Shown in pieces: positions 42,587 to 56,646 of a stretch of DNA of 64,000 nucleotides; the stretch's first letter is position 1, and every line of letters starts with the position of its first letter. The notes beneath the pieces are model-generated. The model worked only from the letters and a program-made list of their open reading frames with translations, did not search any database and was not told the origin of the DNA. Position numbers and translations under genes: made by a program. Origin of the DNA: Steinernema hermaphroditum (taxonomy: Eukaryota > Nematoda > Chromadorea > Rhabditida > Steinernematidae); the NCBI GenBank assembly GCA_030435675.1, contig CM059623.1:5606012-5670011 (forward strand), in the 5' to 3' direction.

Positions 42587-43350
42587 CAAGATGCTGCACA
42601 GAAAACAGGTGATGGTCATTACAAGAATGCGCAAACAGGTCATCTTTAGATCCACGGTCTTAAAAAAACATAGTTTTAGGGCCCCGGGCGTGGAGTAAAG
42701 TGGCCGGGGGGGGTCAAAGTCATAGTGAAATGGGCTGCTCTACAAGATGCCGCGAAAAAAAATTGCGATCGTCATTACAGATATGGGCCAAAACATTGAA
42801 AAGAAATAGGAGGTTTAGCGTGTGGTCCCGCAACGATCTCCCTCAATGGCAGGAAACTACGGTAGAAATGCATAAAATGACCTGTTTACCCCGTTTTCCT
42901 TGGCCGGGGGGGGGGGGGGAGTAAAGTAGGGTCTAATCGATAGAGCTCACCTAGCTCTATCCATCAATGGATCGAAATTACCATGTTTCATTGGCGGATT
43001 TTGGCTTAAGAGGCTGGCTTTTGTTGGAAATCAGCTATAGTTCTTTTACCCCCACAAGTTTTGAATGTGGATTTTCCGCCTCTAGAAGATGCTGCAGAGA
43101 AAAGACGTGATGGTCATTACAGAAATTGGACAAAAACTGAAAATAAGTAAATGTGGTCCCAGAACGATGTCCCTCAATGGCAGGAAAATACGGTAGAATC
43201 GCAAAATTGGCCAGTTTACCTCATTTTCCTTGGCTGGGGGGGGAGTAAAGTAGGGTCTAATCGATAGAGCTCGCCTAGCTCTATGCACCAGTGCATCGAA
43301 ATTACTATGTTTCATTGCCGGTTTTTGGCCTAAGAGCCTGACTTTTGTGG
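42587..43350. repeat. Tandem repeats of about 330 bp with G-tracts
   Basis: Units share GATGCTGCAGAGAAAA...GTCATTACAGA (at 42587, 42746, 43089), TCCCTCAATGGCAGGAAA (42839, 43170) and AAAGTAGGGTCTAATCGATA (42923, 43247). The last two match pairs give periods of 324-331 bp. G-runs of 17 (42542-42558), 14 (42906-42919) and 8 bases recur at the unit joint. An inverted partial copy lies at about 43420-43510. Confidence 0.8.
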
Positions 43351-43624
43351 AAAAATCGTCATTTTGCCTTATGTTTTGCAATATGATCGTTTATCAAGCC
43401 ATGTACTGTCGGGTAGACCCCTTTATGCCTACCCCAGCCGAGAAAAAAGGGGTAAACTGGCCATTTTTACTGTAAACTGCCCACAAATCCACCGTATTTT
43501 ACACTCCCACGCGACCGTCGCGGTACATTGCGAATTCAGGGATTTCGTTGCGGGACCACTATCCGACAACGCCGTGCCCACCCCTGGCATCAACGTTGAA
43601 ATTTAAATAGCCGGAGCCCATGAG

Positions 43625-44061
43625 TCAACTTCTAACCTGCACTTCGAAGAAATCATCGGGCACACCGGCCATTTCGGCTGGCACTGATTGCTTCTTTGAC
43701 TTGTTTCCCTCCTTCTTCTCACTGTTGCGTTCGCGTTCCCATGGCGCTGATGACTACAGTGTATCGAACTCTTCTAAAGTCGATCAAATTCACAAAATCG
43801 TTTGTTGGGTTTACAAACCTTTCGGCTTCTAGCAGCAGGCTCATTTGGAACGGTGGTGCCGTTCTCTACAGGACGCTTTGGTACCGCCTTCTGTTGCTGT
43901 CCACCAGTGAATTCTTCCTTCAACGGCTGAATGCTATCGCGATGTTGCCGTCCCATTCTATGCTCTTTCCATGTTGTCGTTTTCACCTTAATTCCACAGA
44001 TGTGACAGAAGTCACTGCGGTTTCGGAGAACATGAGCAATGGCCGGATTGATGGACATCAT
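43625..44061 (-). pseudogene. ZNF830: ZNF830-like zinc-finger protein, 3' truncated
   Basis: From ATG 44061: MMSINPAIAHVLRNRSDFCH, a U1-like C2H2 finger (CHICGIKVKTTTWKEHRMGR then QH), a linker, then after a 65-nt intron SSAPWERERNSEKKEGNKSK and MAGVPDDFFEVQ. PDDFF-type motifs are typical of ZNF830/CCDC16. The conserved C-terminal coiled-coil half of the family is missing: after the GTTAGA donor-like site the frame stops within 4 codons, and the next 5 kb is repeats. Either the rest lies beyond a very long intron, which I could not find, or the gene was cut by the island. The finger itself is intact. Confidence 0.6.
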
Positions 44062-44284
44062 ACCCTGAAAAAATTGTGTCAAATAGTAGATATAAACACG
44101 TATCTTTGATGAAAAACACGCATATATTCGTACTGTTTATAAATCATAACGCGTGCACAAGCATAGAGAACCAGGATTTGGCATTCTTTTCCAATCTAAA
44201 ACAACCCGCACTTGAAAACATATACGGCGGTGATGAGCGGACAAAAGGCGCGACCGCTAGCTCAAGCAAGCGAGCGATATATCC

Positions 44285-44575
44285 ATGGTGTTCAGAGGCC
44301 AAGCAGAATCTCGCATCAAGACCAAGACACGCTGAAAGCAGGGGGGCGATGCCACCGAGTTTGAGTTCGCGACGACTGGAAAGATTTTATCAGGGATGTA
44401 CATCTTGTTCAAAAAGAGACAAATAATAGGGTTTGATAGAGAAGAAGCGTTTGAACTGATCGCAGATCGCCTTATCCCAAAATGCAAAGCTTTCGAGTAC
44501 TGCACAGGCTTCGGGAACAGCATTCTGGTAAAAGCGCTTCTGGCCGGGAGACACGGACACGGACCAAGGACGTAA
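44285..44575 (+). pseudogene. Duplicated coding fragment, copy 2 (ADRLIP family)
   Basis: From ATG 44285: MVFRGQAESRIKTKTR, an in-frame TGA at 44333, then GGDATEFEFATTGKILSGMY and FDREEAFELIADRLIPKCKA to a TAA at 44573. The internal stop and lack of splice context indicate a pseudogene fragment. Parent unknown. Confidence 0.55.
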
Positions 44576-44713
44576 ACAACGTGGTTGGGTACACGGACCT
44601 TACTTTACACAGACCCACAGATCCGCTCCCTCGATTCCATGCAAAGGCCTAAAAACGCATATCATAAAGCAAAAAAAACACAAATGAACAATTTATAAAT
44701 AACCCTAGAATCC

Positions 44714-45737
44714 CTAAGGGTCTCCCCCGTCATCGAACAGATTCTCAATTATCTCTGGTGTGAGCTGCGTGGGCCGGAATGGCTGCGGGAAGATGAAGCT
44801 GAGGTACCAGTGTTGTCCGAAGATGAGTTGAAGACGCTGACTAGCTGTTCCACCATCGCCCTTCACAGGTTTCTTCGCATGATTTCGAAGGAAATGGTAC
44901 TCGTAAAGCGTGAATCCATTTAACACATAGAACACCTAAACAACGTGGTTGGGTACTGTAATGAAATATCGTATGTTACCTGCGCTACAAGAAGAACAGC
45001 AGCCATAGAGCCCACATAAGCTTCTAAATATAAAAGAGAAATAACCATGGCAGTAGAGAGCGATTCGCAGCCAAAAAACGACCGAATAATGGCAATTGGA
45101 GGAAAATAACCAACGTAACCGAAAAATTCAGACCTAACAGCATACTGTTGGACGTATTCGTACATGTATGGGACCGTAACGGCGACTGCAAGAATCGACC
45201 AAAAAATCCAGACGATAAAATAACGCTACAACAAAAATAACAAAAATTGTCAAAGCGAAGACTTACCTGGTTAGCAATTCCGATACACGCTCCGCTACAG
45301 AAACAGTGGTGGTCACAACGGAGCGTACAAATACCACAAGAGTGACAATGATACGATCTTCTCGGCTTTCCAGAGTTGCACAGAACGCAGAATTTGAAAC
45401 GGTCTACCAGGCGCTGGGGCAGGGATACCTTCTCAATCCATTTAGAGACCTGAAAATATACAGTAAGTTTGCAGAAAGACCGCTTCCATCTCACCTCATT
45501 TCGACGATAAGTGAATCGGACCAGAAAGAAATTCGCCATCGCCTGCAGATAAAAGAGAACAACACAAAAGGTCATCCACCGGCAAGCGTCGAATCCGTAG
45601 AGCATCGGACAAGTGTGCAAGGTGTTCACTCCGGCTCCGAGAGTCAGCAGGAGAACAGCGGATGACATTCCCACGATGTTTCCCACCCGAAACATTCTCC
45701 GCATGCTCCCCGCTTCGGCGAGCTCCACCGATTCCAT
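44714..45737 (-). CDS. DHHC-type protein S-palmitoyltransferase
   Basis: Transfers palmitate to cysteines of target proteins, in Golgi/ER or plasma membranes. Four exons from 45737 (MESVELAEAGSMRRMFRVGN). TM1 and TM2 are VGMSSAVLLLTLGAGV and MTFCVVLFYLQAMANF. The zinc/catalytic domain reads CVLCNSGKPRRSYHCHSCGI then RCDHHCFCSGACIGIANQRY, with all zinc-binding Cys/His and the DHHC motif. DHHC is followed by FCSG rather than PWVG, as in the ZDHHC22/24 branch. TM3 and TM4 follow (YFIVWIFWSILAVAV; VGSMAAVLLVAQ). The C-terminus ends IIENLFDDGGDP. Its 3' end is duplicated at 38836-38965. Confidence 0.9.
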
Positions 45738-46339
45738 TTCGACCAGAAGACGAAATGAGCCCGGTCTTCAGACTGCTTCTGTAGTAGGTTCTGCAGACTT
45801 TCTACTTGTCTTCTAGGCAAGCAATGTGTCTGTGTGCAACCTTGTAATTCATGATCTCCCACAACTCTCCACAAAAACTCTAGAAGTGGCAGAAAGGCTT
45901 CTCGACACTGAAATCCACTGACAAATGTCGATTCGAAACAGTGTTCATGTTTATTTTCCGTTGTACATCGTGCGCGCTAACTGTTTCGGGAGACTTGTTG
46001 ATCAGTCCTAAGTCCTGCTGACAACTCTTTCCAGCTCCCGTACTATAGCAACGCAGATTTCCAAAGAACTCTTTCCTTTTTACGTTAAAGCCACTTTCCA
46101 TTTCGCATAAATAGCTCCCCACAACTTTTTACTCACCTGAACTCATTTGACAACTACGCAACCACATGCAACATTTTTACAAGAGGTCTCAGGACGATGG
46201 GCGGCAAAATCAAACCACCAGGTTACGGCATGTTTTTCTAAACGTGCTTGCTCATATCGTCTTCTCCTAGCGCCAGCAGTGTTTCTTGATTTCCCTCGTT
46301 TCAGTCGTTATTCGAAGCGCCTGCTGATGCGCGACAGCG
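45738..46339. other. Divergent intergenic region DHHC / SUMO protease
   Basis: No gene supported; a minus-strand frame at 46122-45880 lacks homology and splice context. Presumed promoters of both genes. Confidence 0.4.
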
Positions 46340-48108
46340 ATGCGCTTTTTTTCGTCACTTTTAAAATTTGGATCTGTTAAAAAGAAGAGTGAAGGCAACT
46401 CCACGGTAACTACTTTCCAGCCGCAGCAGGACGGTAAGTTCTACAGAGCAGGCCTGTGGATTCTGAAATGCTTTCGATGCCTTCAGAGCGAACTACAGAG
46501 AAGCGCGAACGCGAAAATTCGAGCGGCGACGATTATCACTTCGACAGCGGGGAGAGCAAACCGAAGAAGCCGCGTCTTTCTGCGTCGCCCGAATCGGAAA
46601 CTCCAGTAACTCTGTCCCAGTACAGAATTCAGCAGTTCAAGGACTTCCTAAGCAACGTTGTCCAATCAAAGCGCTCCGAAGAAGTGGGATCGGCTACGGG
46701 TTCTGCAATGACGAGTGGCCGCACCACCCCTTCAGTGATAGAGTCGTTCGGATCGTACGTTTGTGCTTTTGCGTATCTGTGCGATTGTTGTCTTGAAGGA
46801 ACTCCACAAATGAGCTGGATGCGAAGAATGTCACCCTAATCGAAGCCATCAAGCAACGGCAAAAAGAGCACAAGAGTTTGTGGTTTTCTCTGGATAGAAG
46901 AACTGGCGAAAACTCGATCAATCGGCTAACAAACACCCATACAGTAACAGAAGCCAGCTATCGTACCAAGTCTCGAGCATGGAAGGAAATGGAGCAGCTG
47001 GAGAATGATCTACGCGAGAAGCTGAAGTTGGATGGAGTTATATTGGAGAGGAAGAGGGTCCTTCCAGAACGAGACGACTTTCCAAGTACGTTACGCTTTA
47101 CTGAACTCTAGCTGATGAAAGTTTTCAGAAATCCCGGAAAAGGGAATAGAGCTTATCGGAAGGATATGGAGTGGCGGTGCTATGAATGAAGTATTTTCTA
47201 AGGGTTCTGGAGCTGACATCACTCGCAAAGATTTGATGACCTTGAAGGGTCTCGATTGGCTGAATGATGAGGTCATCAATTCCTACATGAATTTGATCTG
47301 TGAAAGATCAGCCTCCAGCAAGGACGGTTTTCCAAAGGTAAGTTTTGAATTGGAACAATTAACTCAACTGGTTCAATTTTAGGTGTACGCATACAGCACC
47401 TTCTTCTATCCCAATCTGACTACGAAGGGTTATGCGTCCGTTAGACGGTGGACAAGGAAGGTCGACATATTTTCTTATAATATTCTGCTGGTTCCTGTAC
47501 ATTTGGGTGCGCATTGGTGTCTAGCGGTAGTGACTTCATGTTCATGCAGTATTTCATGGGTTGTTTTAAGGTCATCGATATGGATAAGAAGACTATTGAC
47601 TACTACGATTCGATGTTTGGCAGTAACGATCAGTGTCTATCTAAGCTCAGGTAATGAGTTGCATTGGTTCACTAACCATTGGCTTTTAGGGAGTATTTGG
47701 CCTCAGAGATGAAGGACAAGAAGCAACAGGTTCTGGATACGAGTGAATGGCAACTATATACGCGTAAAGTAGGTGTTTTTCATTCGTTGTCACGTGTGCA
47801 GCAGCATGTCTTATCGGCGCATTCGATCATCGTTCGATGTCAGTGTGTCGGTTCTTATCAAACTCATTTAATCATCGCTGCTGCTATTGATCTCTGGTGA
47901 TGCTTACTTCGTTTCTTTCTAGGATATTCCGCGGCAGATGAATGGCAGCGACTGTGGCATGTTCACGTGCAAATTTGCCGAGTACGCCTCGCGACGCGCC
48001 GAAATCAACTTCTCGCAAATCCATATGCCCTACTTCCGACAACTTGCGGTTTTCGAAATTTGCAACTCGAGGCTTTACGCGCCACAACAACCTGCTCAAA
48101 ACTGCTGA
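46340..48108 (+). CDS. Ulp1/SENP-type SUMO protease
   Basis: Cysteine protease (C48) that matures SUMO and removes it from targets, usually at the nuclear rim. Eight exons: 46340-46433, 46487-46754, 46799-47085, 47129-47337, 47383-47526, 47571-47649, 47689-47768 and 47923-48108, all in phase. The N-terminal half is disordered and coiled ([20 protein letters not shown]). The protease domain starts at [20 protein letters not shown]. Catalytic His is in [12 protein letters not shown], Asp in [15 protein letters not shown], and the Gln/Cys pair in [18 protein letters not shown]. Best match is SENP1/2-like Ulp1 rather than SENP6/7, as the domain has no large insert. The last intron (154 nt) is longer than the others. 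Confidence 0.93.
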
Positions 48109-48635
48109 TGTGACGCCGGCCGACCGCAGTCTCCGCCTTGTTTGCTGATCTTGGCAGTTTCTTCGATGTCATCAGCCCTTTTACGTGTGCGTTTTGTTGA
48201 TCTCCGAACTTGTTGCTCCAGTTGTGATAGAATCGACAATCAACTCTCCCGAGTTGTCGGTATACTTTTCGTATTTAGGAGTTATTGCCTTGTTTGACCA
48301 TATCAGCAAAAGTGGAAATTTGGTTTATCTGAATTGGAATGTAGAAAGAAAAGAATTTATCTTTGTTAGAGCTATCTTTCGTCCTCTTGTAGTGCGCGGT
48401 TCCCCACGTTTTCAAGCATTTATCGTGATTCGTTTTGAATGCGTTCCCAAGGGATCCCGCTAGGCGTGCGTTTCTAATTAACTCTATGGTTTGTTCGCAG
48501 CGAAGTCCGTCGCTCGGCGACGTCACTGCGCGCGAACGATTCGCTCAGCGGGTGGGTGCGAGTGTTATAAACTGTACTCACTCTTTAAGTCCCTCAGTCG
48601 GCGCCTTCGCTGCTCTTCGAGGAACCTTCTGCGCC
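48109..48635. other. Intergenic region between the SUMO protease and SLC25A15
   Basis: No gene. 527 bp on the same strand, too long for a typical operon junction. TTTTGTTGATC-like T-rich sequence near 48185; the last 150 bp likely hold the carrier's promoter. Confidence 0.4.
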
Positions 48636-49776
48636 ATGGGGCACTCATCGTCGCCGTCTTCGGACTCCAGGAGCCACGTCAAGGACGGACTCATCGATCT
48701 CACCGCCGGAACTCTCGGTACGTCTTGTTTTTCGATCAAGGGATGATGTCATCTTTGGTGCCTTGTGGTAAAGTGTTAGAGGTACCGTAATCTGGAAAAT
48801 ACATTTAGTTTCCTTCTCAAAAAAGAAGCAACTGCGCTTAGAAATACGGTAATCCTTGCCTCTTGCAGGTGGCGTTGCTAATGTGTACGCTGGTCAGCCC
48901 CTCGACACCGTCAAAGTCAAGATGCAGACGTTCCCCAGCCTCTACAAGAATTGGCGGACATGCTTCCTGGACACCTACAAACTCGACGGAATCCGTGGCC
49001 TCTATGCAGGTTTGTACCAGTGCTCGGTTCTCTTCAAATCTCAGTTTCCAGGAACCGTTCCCGCGCTGGCGGCGAACGTCGCCGAGAACGCAGTGCTCTT
49101 CACGGCTTACGGTTACTGTCAGAAAGCGGTCGCATTCACCGTAGGGAGGTCGACCACCAGCGAGATGACCCCCGTGGAGAACGCATTTTCTGGCTCGCTC
49201 GCGGCTATATTCGCCGCGGCCGTTTTGTGTCCAACCGAACTGGTCAAGTGCAAACTCCAGGCGCAGCGTGAAGTCAATCCTATTCACCACAGCACGCCGT
49301 TTTCGGTGTGCCGCGACATGTACAAGACTCAAGGCGTCCGCGCCTTCTTCTGCGGCATGACGCCCACTCTGGCTCGCGAGGTGCCCGGCTACTTCTGCTT
49401 CTTCGGAGCCTACGAGATGTGCAGATACATGTTCGCGGGAAAGGACGGGAACAAGGACAATATCGGTGAGTGTCCCTTCCGCCTCAAATTTTCTAATGAA
49501 GGCCTTTTAGGACTGCTCCCGACGGCGGTCTCCGGAGCCGTCGGTGGAATGGCGCTTTGGACGTCGATCTTCCCCGCTGACGTGATCAAATCACGGATGC
49601 AGGTGAAGGGCGAGGGCAATTTCCTCTCGATGTTCAAAGAGATTCTCAAGAAGGAAGGCGTCGCGGCTCTCTACAAGGGACTCACCCCCACTCTCCTCAG
49701 GACGTGCTCCGCAAGCTCATGCCTGTTTATAACTTATGAAGAAACGAAGAAGATTCTCCACAAACTCGTGGGCTAG
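48636..49776 (+). CDS. SLC25A15: Mitochondrial ornithine carrier (SLC25A15 type)
   Basis: Inner-membrane exchanger of ornithine and citrulline for the urea/arginine pathway. Exons 48636-48717, 48869-49009, 49052-49465 and 49511-49776. Three carrier repeats are present with PxD/ExxK motifs: GQPLDTVKVKMQTFP, LCPTELVKCKLQAQR and FPADVIKSRMQVKGEG. The segment AGTVPALAANVAENAVLFTA is diagnostic of SLC25A15/2. The 42-nt intron at 49010-49051 has no in-frame stop, so it can be misread as coding; removal restores the family sequence GLYAGTVPAL. Intron 1 has TACSGTA copies at 48783 and 48845. ATG 48636 gives a short soluble N-terminus, normal for the family. Confidence 0.94.
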
Positions 49777-50186
49777 AGGCCATGGACACTCAATCTTCGG
49801 ATGTTGTTGACACTCACCACGTTGTAGGAAATAAACAAAGCTTTAATCATTCCGGTAGTCATCGGTCAGGTGACAGAGTTGCGAATCCTTCGGCGTTTAC
49901 TTCCTTTTTCGAGGAGGTGCGCCCACACCCGAAGAAAAAGGAAATCAGGTTATGTTGCGGTCAGCGCCAAAGCACAAAGTGAAATCACGACACGAAACGG
50001 CGGAGAGCCGAAGATCGGAGAGACGGCGAACCCGGCTCAGTCCTGGTTCGCTGAAGAGAGAGAGGGAGAAGTTGACCACATTCCCCTCTGGGCCTGCCCA
50101 GCACAAGAAGGCATAACTTCAAAACGCACTTTAATTAACAGCAAAACTCAAAAGACAACCAACACCTCTCCATAACAATCAATAAT
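49777..50186. other. Convergent intergenic region SLC25A15 / GARS
   Basis: 410 bp of presumed 3' UTRs. AATAAA at about 49831 could be the carrier's poly(A) signal. No gene. Confidence 0.45.
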
Positions 50187-52457
50187 TTATTCAGATTCCT
50201 TCGTTTCGAATGCAGGGTACTTCGCCTGAGCGTCCGCCCAACTGATCGTTTCATTTGACAACTTCTTCACCAAGTCGGCTAGTTCGGAAATCTGCAAAAC
50301 CCGAAAATAGTCATAGAAAGGGGTCCATTTCCGCTCACCTCGAGACGGATTTGTTTCATCGACTCGGCGTGGCGGAGGGTGACGCTTTGAGGTTCTGCCT
50401 CGGATTCGAAGTCAACCGTAATTCCGAAGGGAATTCCGATTTCGTCAGTGCGGGCATAGCGACGGCCAATCGATCCGGAACTGTCATCCAACTTATAGCT
50501 GATTTCGTTCTTCGAGAGCTCTTCTTCGACGCGGGCGACAATGGGTTCAAGTCGGGCATTGGAGCTGATGGGCAAGAGGGTGCAGTTGATCGGTGCGACG
50601 ATCGGTTTCAGCGCCAAGAACGTGCGCTTCTCGTCACCCTCACGCATGCGGAAGCTGTGCTCCAGGGCGGCGTACATGACGCGGCCAATTCCGAACGACG
50701 GCTCGATAACAGATGGGACTATTTCTTCGACGTGCACCTTCTTTTCATGACGCTTCACGCTGACAAGGGCGGATGTCAGCTCAACGGGCTTGTCGAGACC
50801 TTTCACCTTCAGATTGTAGCTTCTGAAAGGAGGTGAATATTATATCACATTCTATGGATGGAAACCTTACCCTCCGCTGGACACGGTCTTCTTCAACTCT
50901 TCGACTTGTTCGGTGGTAAGATCTTCCAGGGCCGTGTAAATCTTCTTAGCTTCAGCCTTGTACGCCTTTCCTAGCGCTGCCTTGTTGGGCATGGCCTCGA
51001 CAATGTTTACCATCTTGGGCTCGGAAAGCTTCTTCTCGGCAACCAGCTTCACCTTCGTGGCTTTCGTGTGCTGCTCAAGGTCAAAGCACGAGCGATCGGC
51101 ATTTCCAACGCATTCGATCCATCCGTATGAAGTCAGGCATTCAGCATCCCAGCAGTCCTAAAGCAAAGACCGTCGAAATTTAAGACATTTGATATCTGCG
51201 CACCTTTGCGTAGTGAGCCATTTCATTGGCCAAATGCTGACGGAAGCGCAACTTCTGAGGGTCAATACCGATGCGCATCAAGTACAGATGGGTGCGTGCC
51301 ATGTAGTATCCAAGAGTTTCGTTGTTAATGATTCCACTCGAAACGGCGTTTCCAACGCTCATCTTTTCGGCACCCTTTCCGTCCATCTGATTGCAGGCAG
51401 ACAACAGCATAAGTTCCACATCCTTGACCTTGTGGAATTTGGGGTAGTCCTTCTGAGTAGGGTCGACGAAGTGCTCGATCTCACACATGGTGAACTCGCG
51501 AACACGGATAAGTCCCTGTCTAGGAGAGATCTCGTTACGGAATCCGGATCCGATCTGGGCGGCGGCAAATGGAAGTTTTCCCTGAAATGCTTCTCATACA
51601 GGCATAATAATTTGACCAATATGAACCTGGTTGAACTCGAGAAGACGCTTGAAGTTGACGAAGATTCCCTGGGCAGTTTCGGGGCGTAGGAAGGCCTTCA
51701 CATCTCCGGTGGGTCCGATCTGGCTAGCAAACATCATATTGAAGGCGACAGGCTCGGTGAGATCGTTTCCAGTGGTGGGCGACTTAATGTTGTACTTCTG
51801 GATGACGCTCCACATGTCTTTGTCATCAAATCCTTCGAGTTTCGCGAGTACATCGGTCAGTCCAGCGCGCACCTCTTCGGATGTTTTGGTATCTTGAAGT
51901 TGCTTTTCGCAGAAATCTTTGATCAAATGGTCGGCACGGTGGCAATCGCCTTTGACGACATCTTTGACCATCCAGTCGGCAAAGCGCTCTACGTGGCCGG
52001 ATGCCTTCAGCACGGGTTCAGGAGTGAGCGCAGTGCACTCGACCTCGAGCATCTTCTCCTCGAGCACGAAGTGCCTTCTCCACAGGTCGAGCATGTTCTT
52101 CTTCATGGAGCATCCCATCGGTCCAAAGTCGTACAGTCCTGTCACACCTCCATAGATCTCGAACGACTGCGTATAGAAGAACCGGCGCTTGAGCAGATCT
52201 TCCAAACGTTCACGTTGAAATCCTTCGTCGACTGGTGCCAATTCGAGTTCCTTATCCTCCAAACGCTTCTTGCGCGCTTTGAGTTCAACAACAAGGGGCG
52301 CAATTTCGGCCTTAGCGGCGCCTTGCTCCTTCAGTGCACGGATCTTGTCCCCATATTCTTTGACCGCCAAGCGGTAGGGTGCCAGTTGCTGGAAAACAAT
52401 GTGGCGTTGCTGATGCAATACTTAGCGACTTACAGCTTCAATTTCAGGAGTAGCCAT
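50187..52457 (-). CDS. GARS1: Glycyl-tRNA synthetase
   Basis: Class II synthetase charging tRNA-Gly. ATG 52457 (MATPEIEA), a 44-nt intron, then a WHEP-like helical N-terminus ([20 protein letters not shown]). Catalytic core: motif 1 region [25 protein letters not shown], motif 2 [20 protein letters not shown] and motif 3 [18 protein letters not shown]. The anticodon-binding domain has [20 protein letters not shown] and ends [12 protein letters not shown] at 50187. About six exons with short introns. No clear mitochondrial presequence from this start, so this reads as the cytosolic form; an alternative upstream start for a mitochondrial form was not seen. Confidence 0.96.
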
Positions 52458-53451
52458 GACACGGAGCCAATCTGATCGTTTGTGGCGGCGCTTCTTGGAA
52501 AAACGTTGGGAGAGATCAGGAGGGGTTACCTGCAATCAAAAATGCATAAGATGTGTTGGCAGATGATGCGCTGGAATCAAAACACGACTCGACTGCGCTC
52601 TTCGCTCGTAGGGCAGTCAATCGGGTCTTTCAGTCGCGCGACTGGAACATTTCTTTCCCGACCCACATTTCAAGACAATATTTGAGAAATAAACGCGAGG
52701 TTTCTGCCCACTCGATATAGGTGGCTGTGCTATCCTAGCATTCCGGGAGAAGGGGATCGAAGCAAAACAACCGAAGAACGCCAGAGGGATCGCGTTTGAG
52801 CCAAAAACGAAACGCCGAATGACCCGATTTTGCTAGAAGAGAGCACAAGACAAACCTTGATCGCGGCGGAGGCGGATGGCGAGAGGAAACGCGTGGCTAC
52901 ACAACTCACGGACGTCAGTTGCGAGAAAATCCGATTCATTCGATCCGTCGAACTCGAAAACAGGCCCCGCGGCCTCGCCGAACAAGTCCCGATTGCATCA
53001 TTTTGAAGAATCTACCGTAATCCGCGGTGGGACCTCGTGGGAAATGGCGACATTCGGTTCCGAGGGGAAAAGTTGACTGCATTAGAAGATCTCATCCTCT
53101 AGAGGAGGAGTTTTTGTGAACAGGTCCAGAGGTCAGAGTTGGCTACAGAAGTTCAGAGCAGTCATGGCGCCATTCAGTTTCGTGGCATATTTTGGGAACA
53201 CTCCGCTTGTGGCCACTCTCTCATGGCCACCCTCATAGTCACCGTGATACAGCAAACAGAACATGCTAGGGTCACTCCGAAACGGGAAGCAGAAGAAGTG
53301 TCTTAGGCCTCACACCCTCTCAGCGCCTAACGGAACGTCGCCGAGTGATGTTTGTTTTGGACTGTTTATTCACCTCATGTAATCGCCTCGCGCACTCCTG
53401 TCGGGGCACTTCGCGCGTCGCTGACGGCCAGCAAGTGCTGCTCTTGGCCCG
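52458..53451. other. Divergent intergenic region GARS / UGCG
   Basis: 994 bp with no supported gene; open frames here have no homology. TACCGTA at 53013-53019. Presumed promoters for both flanking genes. Confidence 0.45.
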
Positions 53452-54763
53452 ATGAACATCGGCTTTCTCGAGCTCCTCTGGCTCGCAGGCCTCGTCTTCG
53501 TCGTCTGCCTCTACGGAATCCACACCATCGCGATATGCTACGGGTAAGCCTTCAAGTGACACTGCTACCGTAATCGGCAATTCAGTTTGTACCGTCTCCA
53601 CAAGCCGGTTCGGAGGATATACGACTCCCAGCTTCCCGCGGTGTCGATCATAAAGCCTCTCCTTGGAGTTGACGACAATTTGTACGCCAATTTGGAATCT
53701 TTCTTCCGCTTGGACTATCCAAAGGTTTGTGGGGGCGATTAAGGCGATCCAAGCCTGGAGACGATCCATTTCAGTATGAGATTCTTTTTTGCGCGATCGA
53801 TCAAGACGACGAATCGCTCGAGGTGGCGCGCCATCTGCTCCAGAAGTACCCTTCGGTGCCGGCAAAGATCTTCGTCGGTGGCGAAGAGGTCGGTCTCAAT
53901 CCGAAAGTGAACAACATGATGCCTGCCTACCGCGCTGTTCGTTCCCCTTTCGTCCTCTTTAGCGACGCGGGAATCTTCATGCGACCAGAGGCTCTCCACG
54001 AGATGGTGGCTTCGATGGGACCACGAGTTGGCCTCATCTTCCAGGTGCCCTACGCACTTCCGCGGTCCGGCTTCGGTGCCCTCGTGGAGCAGATCTACTT
54101 TGGCACCGACCACGCAAAGATTTGTTTAGCGGAACGGTGCCTTCGATTCATCGGGGTCTCAGGAATGTCGTCCCTAGTCAGGAAGGAGGCCCTCGACGAG
54201 TGCGGGGGCATCGCCACATTCAACTACTACATCGCAGAAGACCACCTCATCGCGGTGGCCCTTAAGAAACGGTAAGAGGGTACACTTGCGGCCAAATAAG
54301 CTGCGGTTCCAGAGGCTGGGACGTTGACATGTGCAGCCTTCCCGCACTGCAAAACTCCGCGGGCGTCACCATCGCTTCCTTCCATAATCGGATGTTTCGC
54401 TGGATGAAACTGCGCCTTTCTATGGTGCCTCTTTTGATTCTCCTTGACCCTCTCCACGACTGCTTCATCTCGGGTCTCATAGGCGCCGTTTCCGCGTCCA
54501 ATCTTCTCGGAATCTCGCCCCTGCACTTCTACGCGCTCCACGTCATCTGCTGGCTCCTCGGCGACATCGTCCTTGTTCTGATCATTCAGAATGGGCAATT
54601 TCCCATCAATCCACTGAAATTCATCTTCGCTTGGATCTACCGAGAACTTTCTACACTTCCTACCTTCGTTCGCTCCCTCCTGCAACCAGAGTTCACGTGG
54701 AGAACCGGCGTTTATCGCCTTCAGAGAGGAGGAATAATATCAGAGGCAAAGCAACTGAAGTGA
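53452..54763 (+). CDS. UGCG: Ceramide glucosyltransferase (glucosylceramide synthase)
   Basis: Golgi GT21 enzyme that adds glucose from UDP-glucose to ceramide, the first step of glycosphingolipid synthesis. Exons 53452-53543, 53586-53724, 53775-54271 and 54313-54763. An N-terminal membrane anchor ([18 protein letters not shown]) precedes [14 protein letters not shown]. The D,D,D,(Q/R)XXRW signature is seen: [28 protein letters not shown] and NRMFRW; the position usually Gln is His here (FHNRMFRW). C-terminal TM segments follow, and [11 protein letters not shown] matches the family end. Intron 1 holds a TACCGTA (53566-53572). Nematodes have several paralogues, so which one this is remains open. 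Confidence 0.94.

Positions 54764-56646
<1,883 letters not shown>

Noticed and set aside
45880..46122. Minus-strand 80-residue frame upstream of the SUMO protease
   Set aside because: No homology, no conserved start context; likely chance.
53320..53865. 181-residue minus-strand frame over UGCG exon 1
   Set aside because: Antisense to exons with strong GT21 homology; no homology of its own.
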